A model generated the notes under the pieces. It saw only the letters and a program-made list of their open reading frames with translations. It ran no database searches and had not been told where the DNA came from. Of a stretch of DNA of 64,000 bases, positions 20,939 through 31,259 are shown in pieces. The stretch comes from Tetrapyrgos nigripes (taxonomy: Eukaryota > Basidiomycota > Agaricomycetes > Agaricales > Campanellaceae): NCBI GenBank assembly GCA_013368315.1, contig JAACJM010000259.1:50514-114513 (forward strand). The letters run 5' to 3'. The first letter of the stretch is position 1; each line of letters starts with the position of its first letter. The position numbers and the translations under genes are program-made.

Positions 20939-21098
20939 CAAAATTGGATTTTTAAATCACTCCCCTGCTATGTCGTCAGGAGGAGTTGTACAGTATGCTG
21001 GACAATGTATAAACAATCGATATCCTGTGTTATGCTCTTCTCGTGAGTGTACCTTTCCTTCAGAGTTGAGAATGTCAGCAGTCACTGATAACTGACAG

Positions 21099-21656
21099 GT
21101 GCCCTTGATAATACTTAAAACTGAACTTATCAGCAAATTTACTGGCAGAAAAATCAACGCAGATGCTTTAATAGATAGCGGTGCAGAAGGCATTATTATT
21201 AATAGCCATTTTGCACAAGAAAACCATTTGACCCTACTTCCTATCAAAAATCCATTTCCTGTATGCAACATTGATGGTTCCAAAAATACCATGGGATGGG
21301 TACAACACTACACTATTCAGAAACTTCAAATCTACTCCAAGAACAAAAAATCATATCATAAGGAACAGGCTGAATTTTATGTTACTGACATTGGAGATCA
21401 TGACATAATTCTTGGCACCGATTGGTTAGAGGAACACAATCCAGAGATAGATTGGTTGTTTTCTCGAATGGATATGGTCAGATGTCCCGAAACATGTACC
21501 CTGGTGAATCCTCCTATCCTCAATCTTTGCATGAAGCTGAAGCCTCCCAAACCAACAGTTGTTGACCCACAAACTCATCACAAGGATTACCAAGTCAAAT
21601 GGTTAGAACCAATTGGACAATTCAAACCAGTTGCACAACCAAAGATTGCAGGTTGA
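21099..21656 (+). pseudogene. gypsy 1 aspartic protease region
   Basis: 186 codons with the retropepsin Asp in ADALIDSGAEGIIINSHFA and the second conserved block HDIILGTDWLEEHNPEIDW. The frame is intact over the domain but not continuous with gag or RT. The protease would cleave the Gag-Pol polyprotein. The homologous active site in gypsy 2 is DSS instead of DSG. Confidence 0.82.
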
Positions 21657-22719
21657 CATTGTCGTGTCCCCATCTGATTCTTTTACCATACTTTGGATCT
21701 ACAGCAATCTTTACCAAGGACAATTATGGTTGGAAAGATGTCCCAGACCAGTGGGAACAAGAGGTGATGGAAGATCTGTCGAGAAAAGAAGAGGAATACT
21801 CAACATCAGACTTGGAATCACCTGAGATACCAAATATTAATATCTGTGTGGGATTCATCAAGGCTCAGGAACTTGCAGAAGCAGCTCAAGAAACTAAGAA
21901 AGATGTACCTCTTAAAGATAAAATTCCATTTCAATATCATCAGTTTCTACTGGTCTTTGACAAGCAGACTTCAGAACGATTACCAATGCATAATGAATGG
22001 GACCATGCTATCGAACTAAAACCAGATTTTGAACCTCGTCCTTGCAAAACCTATCCCTTATCACCTGTTGAACAAAAGGAACTTGATGGTTTTATTGAAG
22101 TTGAAGAACGCCTTCAGAACTTGGAAGAATTGCATGAAGAGTTGAAAGTGAGTTTGATGACTGCTGCAGATAAAACAAAGATCATATGAAAAAAGGGTTG
22201 AAACTCAAAGTCAGGGACAAAATTTGAAAACAACAAGACCAAAAGCTAAGTTGGCAAATCGTCATCATGGACCTTTCAAAATCACTGACATGATTGGCAA
22301 ACTGCTGAATACCTGGTGAATTCATCCAATATTCCATGCTTCACTGTTATCACCATACACAGAAACTGAAGCACATGGAGTAAACTACCCAGGTGAACCT
22401 GCAGAACTGCTACCAGAAGATAACAAGTATAATGTCAAGGCAATTCTAGACTCAAAACTGACTAGAAATCACCAAGGAGTTCAGTATTTGGTTAAATGAT
22501 TGGATTACTCAGATTCTGAAAATTCATGGGAACCAGCTTCTGGATTGACAAAGTTGAAGGATATGATCAAAATGTTTCATTGTGAGCATCCTAACGCAAA
22601 CCATCCACCTAATTTAATACATGTAGGATCAACAACTAGTTCAATCGGAATCAGTATGGATGACATCTGGAGAAGTACTTGTGTGCTCCAGGCGAAAGCA
22701 CAGCTTAAAGAGGGGGTAA
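21657..22719 (+). pseudogene. gypsy 1 pol remnant: RT start joined to integrase end and chromodomain
   Basis: The RT entry segment (YHQFLLVFDKQTSERLP..WDHAIELKPDFEP, CKTYPLSPVEQKELDGFIE) is joined at about 22098 to EERLQNLEELHEELK, which in gypsy 2 lies after the integrase core. About 2 kb including the RT YxDD, RNase H and the integrase DDE core is therefore deleted. The GPY/F-like segment (KLANRHHGPFKITDMIG) and the chromodomain (YLVK, stop, LDYSDSENSWEPASGL) remain, with several stops. Confidence 0.8.
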
Positions 22720-23154
22720 TGTCACAAACTGCTACAGTTCTCTGTCCTCCTTCATCCTTTACCTCATCATTAAACTCGGAATTCCTTCATCATCATTAAT
22801 TTATACTCAAACTCATACTCAATGAACCCTATAACTTTTGTCAAACCCTATAATAACTGTCAATCATTCTTCTATGATTTGGTACCTATATCTATCCATA
22901 TTTGATATATTGTTCTCACCTTTGATACATCATATGGCCATTGCTCTATTTTCGTTTACTCTTTCTTGTCCCTTAGTGATCTTTTGTGATGATTCCCCAG
23001 TTTGTTCACTTCGTCTTCACTCTGTATATTTGTCTACACAGTGTCGAGCCTAGTCAGCTAGCTCATTTCTCCCTATCTCTACCTCAATCTACTATCTATT
23101 CTTGTCTTTTAAGTGACTTGGGTGGTTTATTTGAGTGTATTGACAACCTTGACA
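22720..23154 (+). repeat. gypsy 1 3' LTR
   Basis: 435 bp, TGTCACAAACTGC...CAACCTTGACA, preceded by the polypurine tract AAAGAGGGGGTAA. It shares the terminal TGTCA/TGACA and the GTGACTTGGGTGGTTTATT block with LTRs at 52067-52984, 53014-54014 and 58017-58529. Confidence 0.85.
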
Positions 23155-23557
23155 TTACACACAACATCCCCAGCACGAGTACCTGCTTATTTGGTCACAT
23201 TCCAAAGTAACAAAATGGTACAATGAGGAAATACAAATTAACATCATCCTGCTGCTTCCTCTTGTTACCTTACAAACGTGTATGTTGTCCTTCTTTGTTC
23301 ATTTGGCTTCATTTGTCTCCATATTCTTCTTACTTTTGAAGTGATACTAACCTGCCTACAGTATTGTTTCCACCACCACCTTCTGTGCCCAAGACTACAT
23401 CTTCATCAACTTTGTCAACATCAGTGCCAGTGCTGGTGCCAGTATCATTTGTTACTAGCCTTATTACCTCAACTTCAACCTCAACCTCAGGGTCAGGTCA
23501 GGCATCATTGTTGAGCAGGCTATGTTCTGCATACTTACCTGGGGATGTTATAATGCA
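23155..23557. other. Unassigned spacer with Ser/Thr/Pro-rich open stretch
   Basis: No transposon motif. A plus-strand frame at about 23364-23576 encodes a Ser/Thr/Pro/Val-rich low-complexity stretch (PPPPSVPKTTSSSTLSTS). A splice-like CTGCCTACAG precedes it. It could be a fragment of a low-complexity host protein but is too short to judge. Confidence 0.3.
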
Positions 23558-23810
23558 TGTTAGAGCAAGTGGTTAGAGGTTAAGAGCGATGAGATGTAGG
23601 AGAATTCCTGTTATTAGAGGGCAATCTACAATTTTATACTGTTCTGAGAAGTACAATACATGTGATACCTAAGAACAATAAGCACAAACAATAAGATATG
23701 GACAATAAGTCCCAGACAATAAAGCATAGATAATAAGATTCTTATCATATTATTGTTGTGATTCCTTATTGTTGTGTTGATGGCTGCTTACATAATCTGC
23801 CAATTCAACA
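23558..23810 (-). repeat. 3' LTR of copia B
   Basis: 253 bp; on the minus strand it starts TGTTGAATTGGCAG and ends GCTCTAACA. It is preceded on that strand by the purine tract GCAAGGGGGAG. It is adjacent to a copia RNase H coding remnant on the same strand. Confidence 0.72.
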
Positions 23811-25092
23811 CTCCCCCTTGCTAAGCTGCACAATTAGTGCACATAAGCATAATTGCACTATAAGCAGCCAAGGTTCATCTTTGTCAAAGGAATTACACTT
23901 GTAGTGTATAATGACTATTAAGTCATTCTTCAACTTGTATAAAATTGAAGTCCTAGTTGTGATCTAAACTTCTCAAATTTTGTATGACCAAGATTTTTTG
24001 TAAACATATCAGCAGGATTGTCATTTCCGTCTATAAAGAGTACTTTGACTTTCTTGTTTACAACCTGTTTTCATATGAAGTGGAATTTAACATCTATATG
24101 TTTAGACCATTTTTCTGTAACAGGGTTTGATGCAATAAAGATGTATATGTTGACTGTTCCTATTGGCATATCAATCTCTTTTAAAAGAGCTTGAACCCAA
24201 ATCACTTGGCAACTACAATCACTGAGTGCCATATATTCAGCTTTGGTAGAGCTTAGTGCAATTGTGTTTTGTGCTCTTGATGTCCAGCTGAAAGTGGCAT
24301 GGGCTAATGTTAAGAAAAAGCCTGTATGTGATCATCAAGTAGTTGGATCTGTTTAAGTAGAAAGGCCTGAGCCTGATGCATTAGCATTCTTGGATCCATT
24401 GTAAACCAGAGCATAGTGTTGAGTACCAAGAAGGTAACAACAAATGTAAAGTGCTTTGTTTAAATGGTCATTTGATGGGTTTGCTGCATGTTGTGCAAGT
24501 TTACAAACTGTGAAGGTGATGTCAGGACAGGTTCCTAACATAATATAAAGAAGAGAGCCAATAATAGTGTGGTATCTCTGACAAAGAACTGGGTTGACTG
24601 CAGAGTCGTTTGATGAAGGATAATATCCTGCAGGTAATGGAGTAGCAGAAGCTTTCACATTTTGCATAGCATATTGTTCTAGTACTTTTTCAAGGTAAGC
24701 AGATTGATCAAGGTAGATCTTGTTGCCTTTCCTGACAATGTTCATTCTAAGGAATTCCTTACCATCGCCAAGATCCCTGCATTCCCATTTCTTCATGAAT
24801 TTTGCCTTTAGTTCTAGAACTAGCTTTCTGTTTGATCCACAGAATAGGGCATCATCTACATAAACAACAGCAATGACTATTGAGCCATTCACATTATAGA
24901 TGAAGATTCCAGCATCAGAATCAATTCATGTGAAACTGAGTTCTGTCATGGACTTGTCGAGACCTGCTTGCTTAAGTCCATATAGAGCATGAAGTAACTG
25001 GATAACTTTGCACTCTTTTCCAGGTTCTATAAAACCCTCCAGTTGTTCCATGTAGATCTCTTCTTCAAGTATGCCATATAAATAAGCACTAC
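23811..25092 (-). pseudogene. copia B pol fragment (RT C-terminal part, RNase H)
   Basis: The minus-strand frame contains RT blocks AYLYGILEEEIYMEQLEGF and HALYGLKQAGL, the catalytic VVYVDDALFCGS, and RNase H pieces (TIALSSTKAEYMALSDCSCQ) ending in VKVLFIDGNDNPADMFTK. An in-frame TGA at about 24924 (ELSFT, stop, IDSDAGIFIY) and later frameshifts inactivate it. The 5' part of the element is missing; the coding joins directly to gypsy integrase at 25092/25093. Confidence 0.82.
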
Positions 25093-25678
25093 GAAAATAG
25101 TTATACCCTTTTACTTCTGGAAAAGGCCCAATAAAGTCCATGCCAATTGACTGCCATGGACGTGTCTGTATAGGCAAGGTATGTAATTTACCAGTTGGTG
25201 ACTGATAATTCCCTTTAGCCATATGACAAGTCTCACAAGACTTACAAAACTCGTCAGTCATGCCAAAGATTCTTGGCCACCAGTACCATCTTTGAATGTA
25301 ATCGGAGGTACGCTGTGGACTGAAATGTCCAACGATCTGATGTCCTTGTTCTAGTATCAGACCCTGCAATGATTTTACTCCCTTTGGAGCATTAGGTATA
25401 CATAGAACTTTCTCCCCAACGTGATTGTTAGTCCAGATAAGCCCATTTTCAATTGTAAACTGTGGATGATCTTCTGGTTTCTGAATAATCTTAGAAAACA
25501 GAGGATCTGTCTCGTAATAATGCTTCACATCTGTAGAAAAGTTTGGGTAACTTTCCATAGTTGTGAGTAAATCTTTTCCTCTACTACGAGATTCTAGGAC
25601 TGTGGGATTCTCTGATGAAGCAATAATAGGTGTTTGGCTCATCTGGTTCTCGTGAAGCTTCCATTTCTCCTGCTTCAA
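25093..25678 (-). pseudogene. gypsy A integrase zinc domain, fused to copia RT
   Basis: The frame (MKQEKWKLHENQMSQTP) runs through RNase H tail sequence into the integrase HHCC finger (GHQIVGHFSPQRTSDY, WWPRI, CKSCETCHMAKGNY) and the start of the catalytic core with its first Asp (GMDFIGPFPEVKGYNYF). It then continues without a stop as copia RT (SAYLYGILEEEIYMEQ). The remaining integrase core is absent, so the fused frame cannot give a working enzyme. Confidence 0.82.
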
Positions 25679-25796
25679 GATCTCATTGTTCTACAGCTTC
25701 TTTGGCTGTTGCTCGTCTCATAGCATGGATATGCTCAACCAATTTGTTGAGCTCATCTTTATGACCAATCAGTAAGTCTTCACCTGCCTTATCGAG

Positions 25797-27204
25797 TCAA
25801 ATATCAGTGTTCACGTACTCGTGAATGGGATGTTCTTCTTCATAGGTATCTGACTCGTAATAGCGTGATAATGCATCCACTACCCTATTATTGACACCCT
25901 TGATATAGGTTATGTCAATGTCAAACCTAGCTAAATATTCCATCCATCTCATTTGACGACTCAATAGTTGTTTCTGAGTTTGGAAGAATTGTAAGGCTTC
26001 ATGATCAGTCACTATGTGAATGTGATAACCAACCAATTTATCCTCCCACTTCAGCAGTGCTTCCAATATTGCGAGCATCTCTGTTTCAAACACCCGATAA
26101 TTTCGCTGGGCATCCGTAAATTTTTTAGACATGAACCCAGCCAGTCTACATGTTTGCCAGGTAGGTCCCTGACCATACATCACGCCCACCCCCATCACTA
26201 ATGCATCAGTGATCACCCATGATTTCAAGGGTTGATTTACAGCACAAATTTTTGATATTCTGAAGACAAACTTCGTGTATGTCTTTCCAGAAGAACGGTT
26301 GACCATTCTTTGACATCTGAGATAGGGGCATAGTCCACGCACTGATATCTGGTAGAAAATGTCCTAAATAATTGACGAGACCTAGGAATTTTTGAATATC
26401 CTCCAATTATGGATTTGTGCTAATTTATCAGCATCCACATGAAGACCTGAATCATCAATTATGTGTCCTAGACACTCCAGTACTTCTGTGTACAGTTGTA
26501 ATTTCTTAGCTTTCATGCTGTTCACTAAAGGAAGTGAATTGAGAATAAGTGAATAGGTGAGAATGTCCATGGAGATAGGAATCAGAGGAGATAAATGATG
26601 TACATGTCAGACCAAGTGATGGTAACCGTAGACAAGGAAGATGATGATGGGAATATGAGAGAAATGAATAGTAGTACGTGGAGTTAAGAAATGAATAGGG
26701 AGGTAAATAGAGCGGCGATTCGTGACACTCTTCAATTGAATCGCTGAACACGAATATATCGTCTAGATAAACATGCATAAATACACCAATGTAGTCTCGG
26801 AATATATGGTTCATCAGGCGTTGAAAAGTCGAAGGTGCATTTCAATTACCTTGTTGCATTACAGTACTTACGAATGTACCGCTGACTGTCGATAACGCTG
26901 TTTTCCAGACGTCCTTTTCTACTATACGAATTTGTTTGTATGCATCCAATAAATCTATCTTAGATCGGATTTTTCAACTAGCACATTGCATGCGTACCCG
27001 ATCTTGATCGGGCAAAGGTGTAACATCCTTCACTGTATTTGCATTACACTCTCTACAGTCCATTGGAGTTCGAAGTGTACCATCTTTCTTTGGTATACAC
27101 AGCATAGGTATGGCGTTTCAAACAGCCATTGGTTTCCACCAACCGGAACGCATATATTTCGCAATCTTCTCGGCCAACTGACTACGGAGAGAATCAGGGC
27201 ATCG
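25797..27204 (-). pseudogene. gypsy A reverse transcriptase and RNase H
   Basis: RT pieces in order: [84 protein letters not shown] (YLDD catalytic site near 26770), LGHIIDDSGLHVDADKL, FLGLVNYLGHFLPDI. RNase H follows: WVITDALVMGVG, FETEMLAILEALLKWEDKL, IVTDHEALQFF, ending INNRVVDALSR-like sequence. Several stops (for example QQGN, stop, NAPSTF near 26850), frameshifts and an LTR insertion break it. Confidence 0.82.
26545..26726 (-). repeat. LTR fragment inserted in gypsy A RT
   Basis: On the minus strand it begins TGTCACGAATCGCC directly after codons SIEE of the RT and resembles the start of the LTR at 58017-58529 (TGTCATGAATCGC..., CATGGACATTCTCAC). RT coding resumes with [18 protein letters not shown]. 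It is shorter than the full LTR, so it is truncated or internally deleted. Confidence 0.65.
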
Positions 27205-27416
27205 TGTAAACTGACGCTGTGCTCGTTGGAAATCACTGACGGTCACACAGGGGCAATGACAGCCATGCTATGGATTGCAACGCATGTAAGAAGAAGGTAC
27301 AAGGTACAGGTGGTGGTGGTAAGATAGAACTAAGGAATCGCTATGTGACTAAGTGACATAAAGGTGATGCTAGAGATACACGTGAAATAAGAAGAGAAAC
27401 GAGTGGCTGGTTTACA
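27205..27416 (-). mobile_element. Solo LTR, 212 bp, in gypsy A RT
   Basis: On the minus strand it starts TGTAAACCAGCC and ends GTCAGTTTACA, with inverted tips TGTAAAC/GTTTACA. It is flanked by CATCG and CATTG, a 5-bp duplication with one mismatch. Removing it joins RYYLPQ to CPDSLRSQLAEK in the RT frame. Its parent element is not otherwise seen in the window. Confidence 0.75.
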
Positions 27417-27512
27417 CATTGAGGTAAATAGTAACGGTATTTCTTGTTGTCATCCTCGAGAGGTATAGTGTGATTCACTTCTCTCATGGGTGGCAACCTT
27501 TCTGGTATGAAA

Positions 27513-28873
27513 AGGGTGTGGGCCAGCGCCGAGGCATGGCGAGTACGAGGCCACAGGGTTTTACCTTGGACCAAATAGTCATTAAATTGTATTTTCATTT
27601 CTTGTACAAACAGCTGGTCATTCTATGTAGATGCTTGGAGCAAAAAAACAGGTAACAATAACCATGAAGACAGGATCCAGATCTGGTGACAATGAGACAA
27701 AGAAGGCAGAGTGAAAGTGCATAATTGGATAGCGAAAAACAGCAAAGAAAGTAAAGGAAAAGACAAGGAATAAGGGAAGGTAAAACACATAGAGAAAGGG
27801 AAAAGCAAACATACCAGGCATATACAAAACAGGGAGGTTTTGATGTCTTCAGCCGACGAAGCAAAGGAAAAAGAGAGAAGAAAATGATAACACACTGGAA
27901 GACAATAATAACTTCAAAGAGACATATACTCCCTCTACTCTACTTCTAGCTTGACATCTAATTTGGTGTACCTGGTATCGAAGTCTTCCTGGAACAGTAG
28001 AGTGAGGAGAGTCAGTGGTGAAGGAGTGAAATGACGAGAACACTGACATGTGTAAGTCACGTGTCTAACCGGATAAATCCGAAGCCGGTAAATTGTACTT
28101 TTTGGATACTCTGGGCGCACTGAGAAAATAATGTTGAGTACGCCGGCCAAGATCCAACGGAATAGGGACGATGGATGACGCATGCTTGGGAATGCATCGG
28201 AGAACGAGACGACATAGCCGCAAGCAGAAACCGGGTGTAAAGAACCCTCCACTTTACTCGCAAGCTTCACTTCATTTTGTATGTAATAGGCCAAACCAGG
28301 GACAACTGTCCCCATTGAAATATAGAGATTGTGAGTGAGCGATAGGGCTCGTAAATACGAACAAGTGTAAGTAGCAGCAGTAGTAGTTTAAATTTAATAA
28401 TAGAGGGTGGGTTGGGTGGGCAGAAGAAAAGTGCGTGCTAGTCAGGGAAAGGTGAATTTGAATGAGAAAATATATACGTGACAGATCATACTGGTCTACG
28501 ATGGGCATCCGCTGCAAACCACAGCACCCGCCGCATCCGATCCTTGGAAAGCTGTTGAGACAATAAATCGGAAACATAAAAAAAAACAAATGAAACGATA
28601 AATGGATGTGTGAGAGAGGGGTATCAGATGAGGCTCCACTTGCTATTTGCGGAGGCCTCCGGAGGTGCAAGCACCTACGTCATTCAGCCTCATTCTTCAG
28701 TGTCGTAATTGAGACAATGTTGTTGTTTGGTCATGTTAAGAAATACAGGGGCTGCGGATATGAGCAAGGACTCGGAGGAAACCGGAAACAACAGCATGGG
28801 AGGAGATGGGATGAATATGCACCGCCACATGTGGAAACGGAGTGTAAAGAACTCAGCCTCATTTCATTCGGCC
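27513..28873 (-). other. Insertion in gypsy A with gene-like exons, unidentified
   Basis: The block separates CKDIMNGV from ERLPPMREVNHTIPL of the gypsy RT. On the minus strand it contains possible exons bounded by splice-like sites: LSKDRMRRVLWFAADAHR (about 28557-28495, preceded by a polypyrimidine tract ending CAACAG and followed by GTATGA), a stretch with GLAYYIQNEVKLASKVEG and SLFRWILAGVLNIIF (about 28310-28060), EDFDTRYTKLDVKLE (about 27990-27945), and LFVQEMKIQFNDYLVQGK (about 27620-27540). I do not recognise the protein. It could be a captured host gene or the remains of another element. Mutual phase of all exons was not established. Confidence 0.4.
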
Positions 28874-30060
28874 TCGTAACTCCATTCATGATATCTTTGC
28901 AGCTATCCAACCACTTTTGTCTAAGACAAGGTATGTCCTCCGTGATGTAAGTCTGTTCAGATATCACATTTTCGTGTATTACACGATCTTTGAATTTCTC
29001 AGTAACAGCTCAGAAAGCTTCTACTGGTTGATATTGGTTAGTTCTATAACCAATCTCGACTTGATTCACGAATTTCTCTGGAAATTTTGCCATTGAGTAT
29101 TCATTTACTAGTTCAGCCACTTCTTTTAGCTTTTGATTCAGTTTTGAATCAGAAAAAGCTCCCGAAGTCACTTCATCAACAATACTCTCAATATCATCGA
29201 TACTTATCTCGTCCTCTGGTACCAATAGTACAGGCAGTTGATGGCTCATTCCTATGCGTAAGTTTTCATTTTCTTCATCCGTAACATTCTCAATAGTTAC
29301 TGATCTACGACTCCACGGTGGCTGAGCGCCGTCGGATCGAAGATTTGTTTTGTAACCATCTAGTCACGTAGAATTGTTCTCACTAAGTTTTTTGGACTCA
29401 GTAGCTGATTTATGATGTTTTTGATCAACGCCATACTTGTGAGGTCGTCGTTTTACCTCTAATTGCTCGTTATTTTTATACTGTATATCAGACGAAACAT
29501 TTTTCGAATGATGACGAGCTAATTCTCTTACTTCCTCTCCCTCAGAAAGAGTGGGAAAGGGTTTGCCATGGATTCATACTTTATCATATTCAAAGTCTAA
29601 GGCAATTCCATGCCTACGCATGAACACAGTACCTATCACCAGATCATACCGGTCTATGTTTGCAATATCGAAATAATCACGATCCGCCACAATGTTTCCA
29701 CCATCACCGAAGCGGTATGGTGACACGCAACTGTAAAAAATGTTTCCACGGCTGCCCTTGGTTCCTAACTGCAAAACCACTGGATTATCAAGTCGAACCA
29801 ATCCTATTCGCACAACACCGCGGCGCACAACAGGCCGGTTCAATCGAAACTCCGCTCCGCGGCACCAGCACTGAAATCGACCCAGTACAGTGGGTTTGAC
29901 CTGATCCGACGCTCTTTGTTTTTCAATGACAGTTCAGACCTCCTCCTTGCCACCTCTAGCGTTTCATGGTAATAGGTATGCGATCAGCTCCGTTCTTCGG
30001 CCCCTGTTTAGGTAACATACACGGCTGCACCTTGAAATCACAATTTGTTAACAGTTCTGC
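28874..30060 (-). pseudogene. gypsy A protease and protease-RT linker
   Basis: LTNCDFKVQPCMLPKQGPKN and ADRIPITMKR (about 30045-29960) precede the retropepsin-like core NPVVLQLGTKGSRGNIFYS..DRYDLVIGTVFMRRHGIALDF (29800-29590). The linker includes KFPEKFVNQVEIGYRTNQYQPVEAF (29100-29010), a stop, then ITEDIPCLRQKWLDSCKDIM (about 28940-28890). The protease would mature the Gag-Pol polyprotein. Stops at 30000-29900, 29574 and 29010 and frame changes show it is dead. Confidence 0.75.
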
Positions 30061-31013
30061 GAGCTTAGATCTGTGACAGTGATATTTTTAACAAATTGTG
30101 AAAGCGCTGCGACAAACTTTCGAAAGCCCTTGGCTGTTGACGTTGTCAGGGTTCGTGCTGGTTTGTGAGAGCGGACTGCGGCTACCGTCGTCCAAATTAG
30201 GCCTCTGGTCCAAGGCCACCAATCTGCCAAATGCTGCACGTGAGTTTGTTGAGTCAGAGTTGAACTTGGCATTTTTTTTTCTTTTCATCTTTCCTTCCAC
30301 CCTCACGCTGGCAGGGCGTTCTTGTGCCTACAAGATTCCATGGTTCCATGCTATCTCTTTTCTGCTCATCAAATGGATCACCATGGACCTCCAGCCCATC
30401 CTCCTCAAGAACAGCTTCTGCAAAAGGACAGCGCAGCTGAGCCGAAGCCTGTGTTAGATCAAGCATGCTCTCAAGGCCTCAAGACCCGCAAGTTTCCGTC
30501 GAGTTTAATGACCATAGGTCTCTGTCTGTGCCTATCAGATCAAGCAAGTCCCCAAGGCCTCAAGACCCAGTCTGACTTGCAAGTGCCTTGACTCCAACTT
30601 CCAGGTATGACAGGTTCTTGAGTCGAGTATAGTCTATAGATGGTTCTGGGTTATCTGTCTACATACATATACACTCGTAGATGTATTAGTTGCAGTCAAT
30701 ATACTCTTTGTTTATTTGCTTTCTACTGGACATTTGGTAACAGAAGAGGAATGGGAGGAAAGGAAGGGTGCAAGGCTACTGCTACGCCCTATGCGGTGGC
30801 TATGTCCAGCTATCACAAATTGTTAATAGTAACTGTGACAAATCTATGACAGTTGATGGATCAAAGGCAATCCCAAAACTCTAATATTGTGGCAGCACTG
30901 TCACAAATTTCTAATTGGTGGATCAATTAGCAAATTGTGACAGTTTTGTCGTACTGTGTATATTTTGGAGAGTTGGGGGCGAAGGCTGAGTGTACTATGG
31001 CCAGGCATTCCTT
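30061..31013. other. Insertion between gypsy A protease and copia A, unresolved
   Basis: Both ends carry related motifs in mixed orientation (ACAAATTGTGAAAG near 30090; CACAAATTTC and CAAATTGTGACAG near 30910-30945), suggesting a non-autonomous element. Inside, direct copies of CAAGGCCTCAAGACCC occur at 30470-30490 and 30553-30573. No transposase or host gene was recognised; open frames there are short and without motifs. Confidence 0.4.
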
Positions 31014-31018
31014 GTTAC

Positions 31019-31253
31019 TATTAGACTTAGGTTATCTTAGCAAATAGTCTTAGCGAGAGTCACAAAGTGGGGGGTAAGAGCGTGCGAACGTATCTCGCTT
31101 GACTCTCAAGTATATATCATTAATCAGAGTAGTATAATAATATAAATAGTCTAAGTATATCCGTATGATCATTTGACCGTATGTCTGCAGTACCTGATTG
31201 ATGCCGTATGCATAATAGCTTAGTAACTTGATCATTATCATTTAATTCCAACA
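31019..31253 (-). repeat. copia A 3' LTR
   Basis: 235 bp; begins TGTTGGAATTAAATG and ends CTAAGTCTAATA on the minus strand. It is preceded by the purine tract GAAGGGGAG. Confidence 0.92.
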
Positions 31254-31259
31254 CTCCCC

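Larger units (their letters stand above)
19857..23154 (+). mobile_element. Chromodomain Ty3/gypsy element (gypsy 1), internally deleted
   Basis: Plus-strand order gag, protease, start of RT, end of integrase with chromodomain, polypurine tract (AAAGAGGGGGTAA), 3' LTR. RT, RNase H and most of integrase are missing. The proteins are closely similar to those of gypsy 2 at the right edge of the window. No 5' LTR was recognised upstream; instead degenerate repeats are found. Confidence 0.85.

Noticed and set aside
26001..26201. Plus-strand open frame rich in His, Ile and Phe
   Set aside because: Antisense shadow of the gypsy A RNase H domain.
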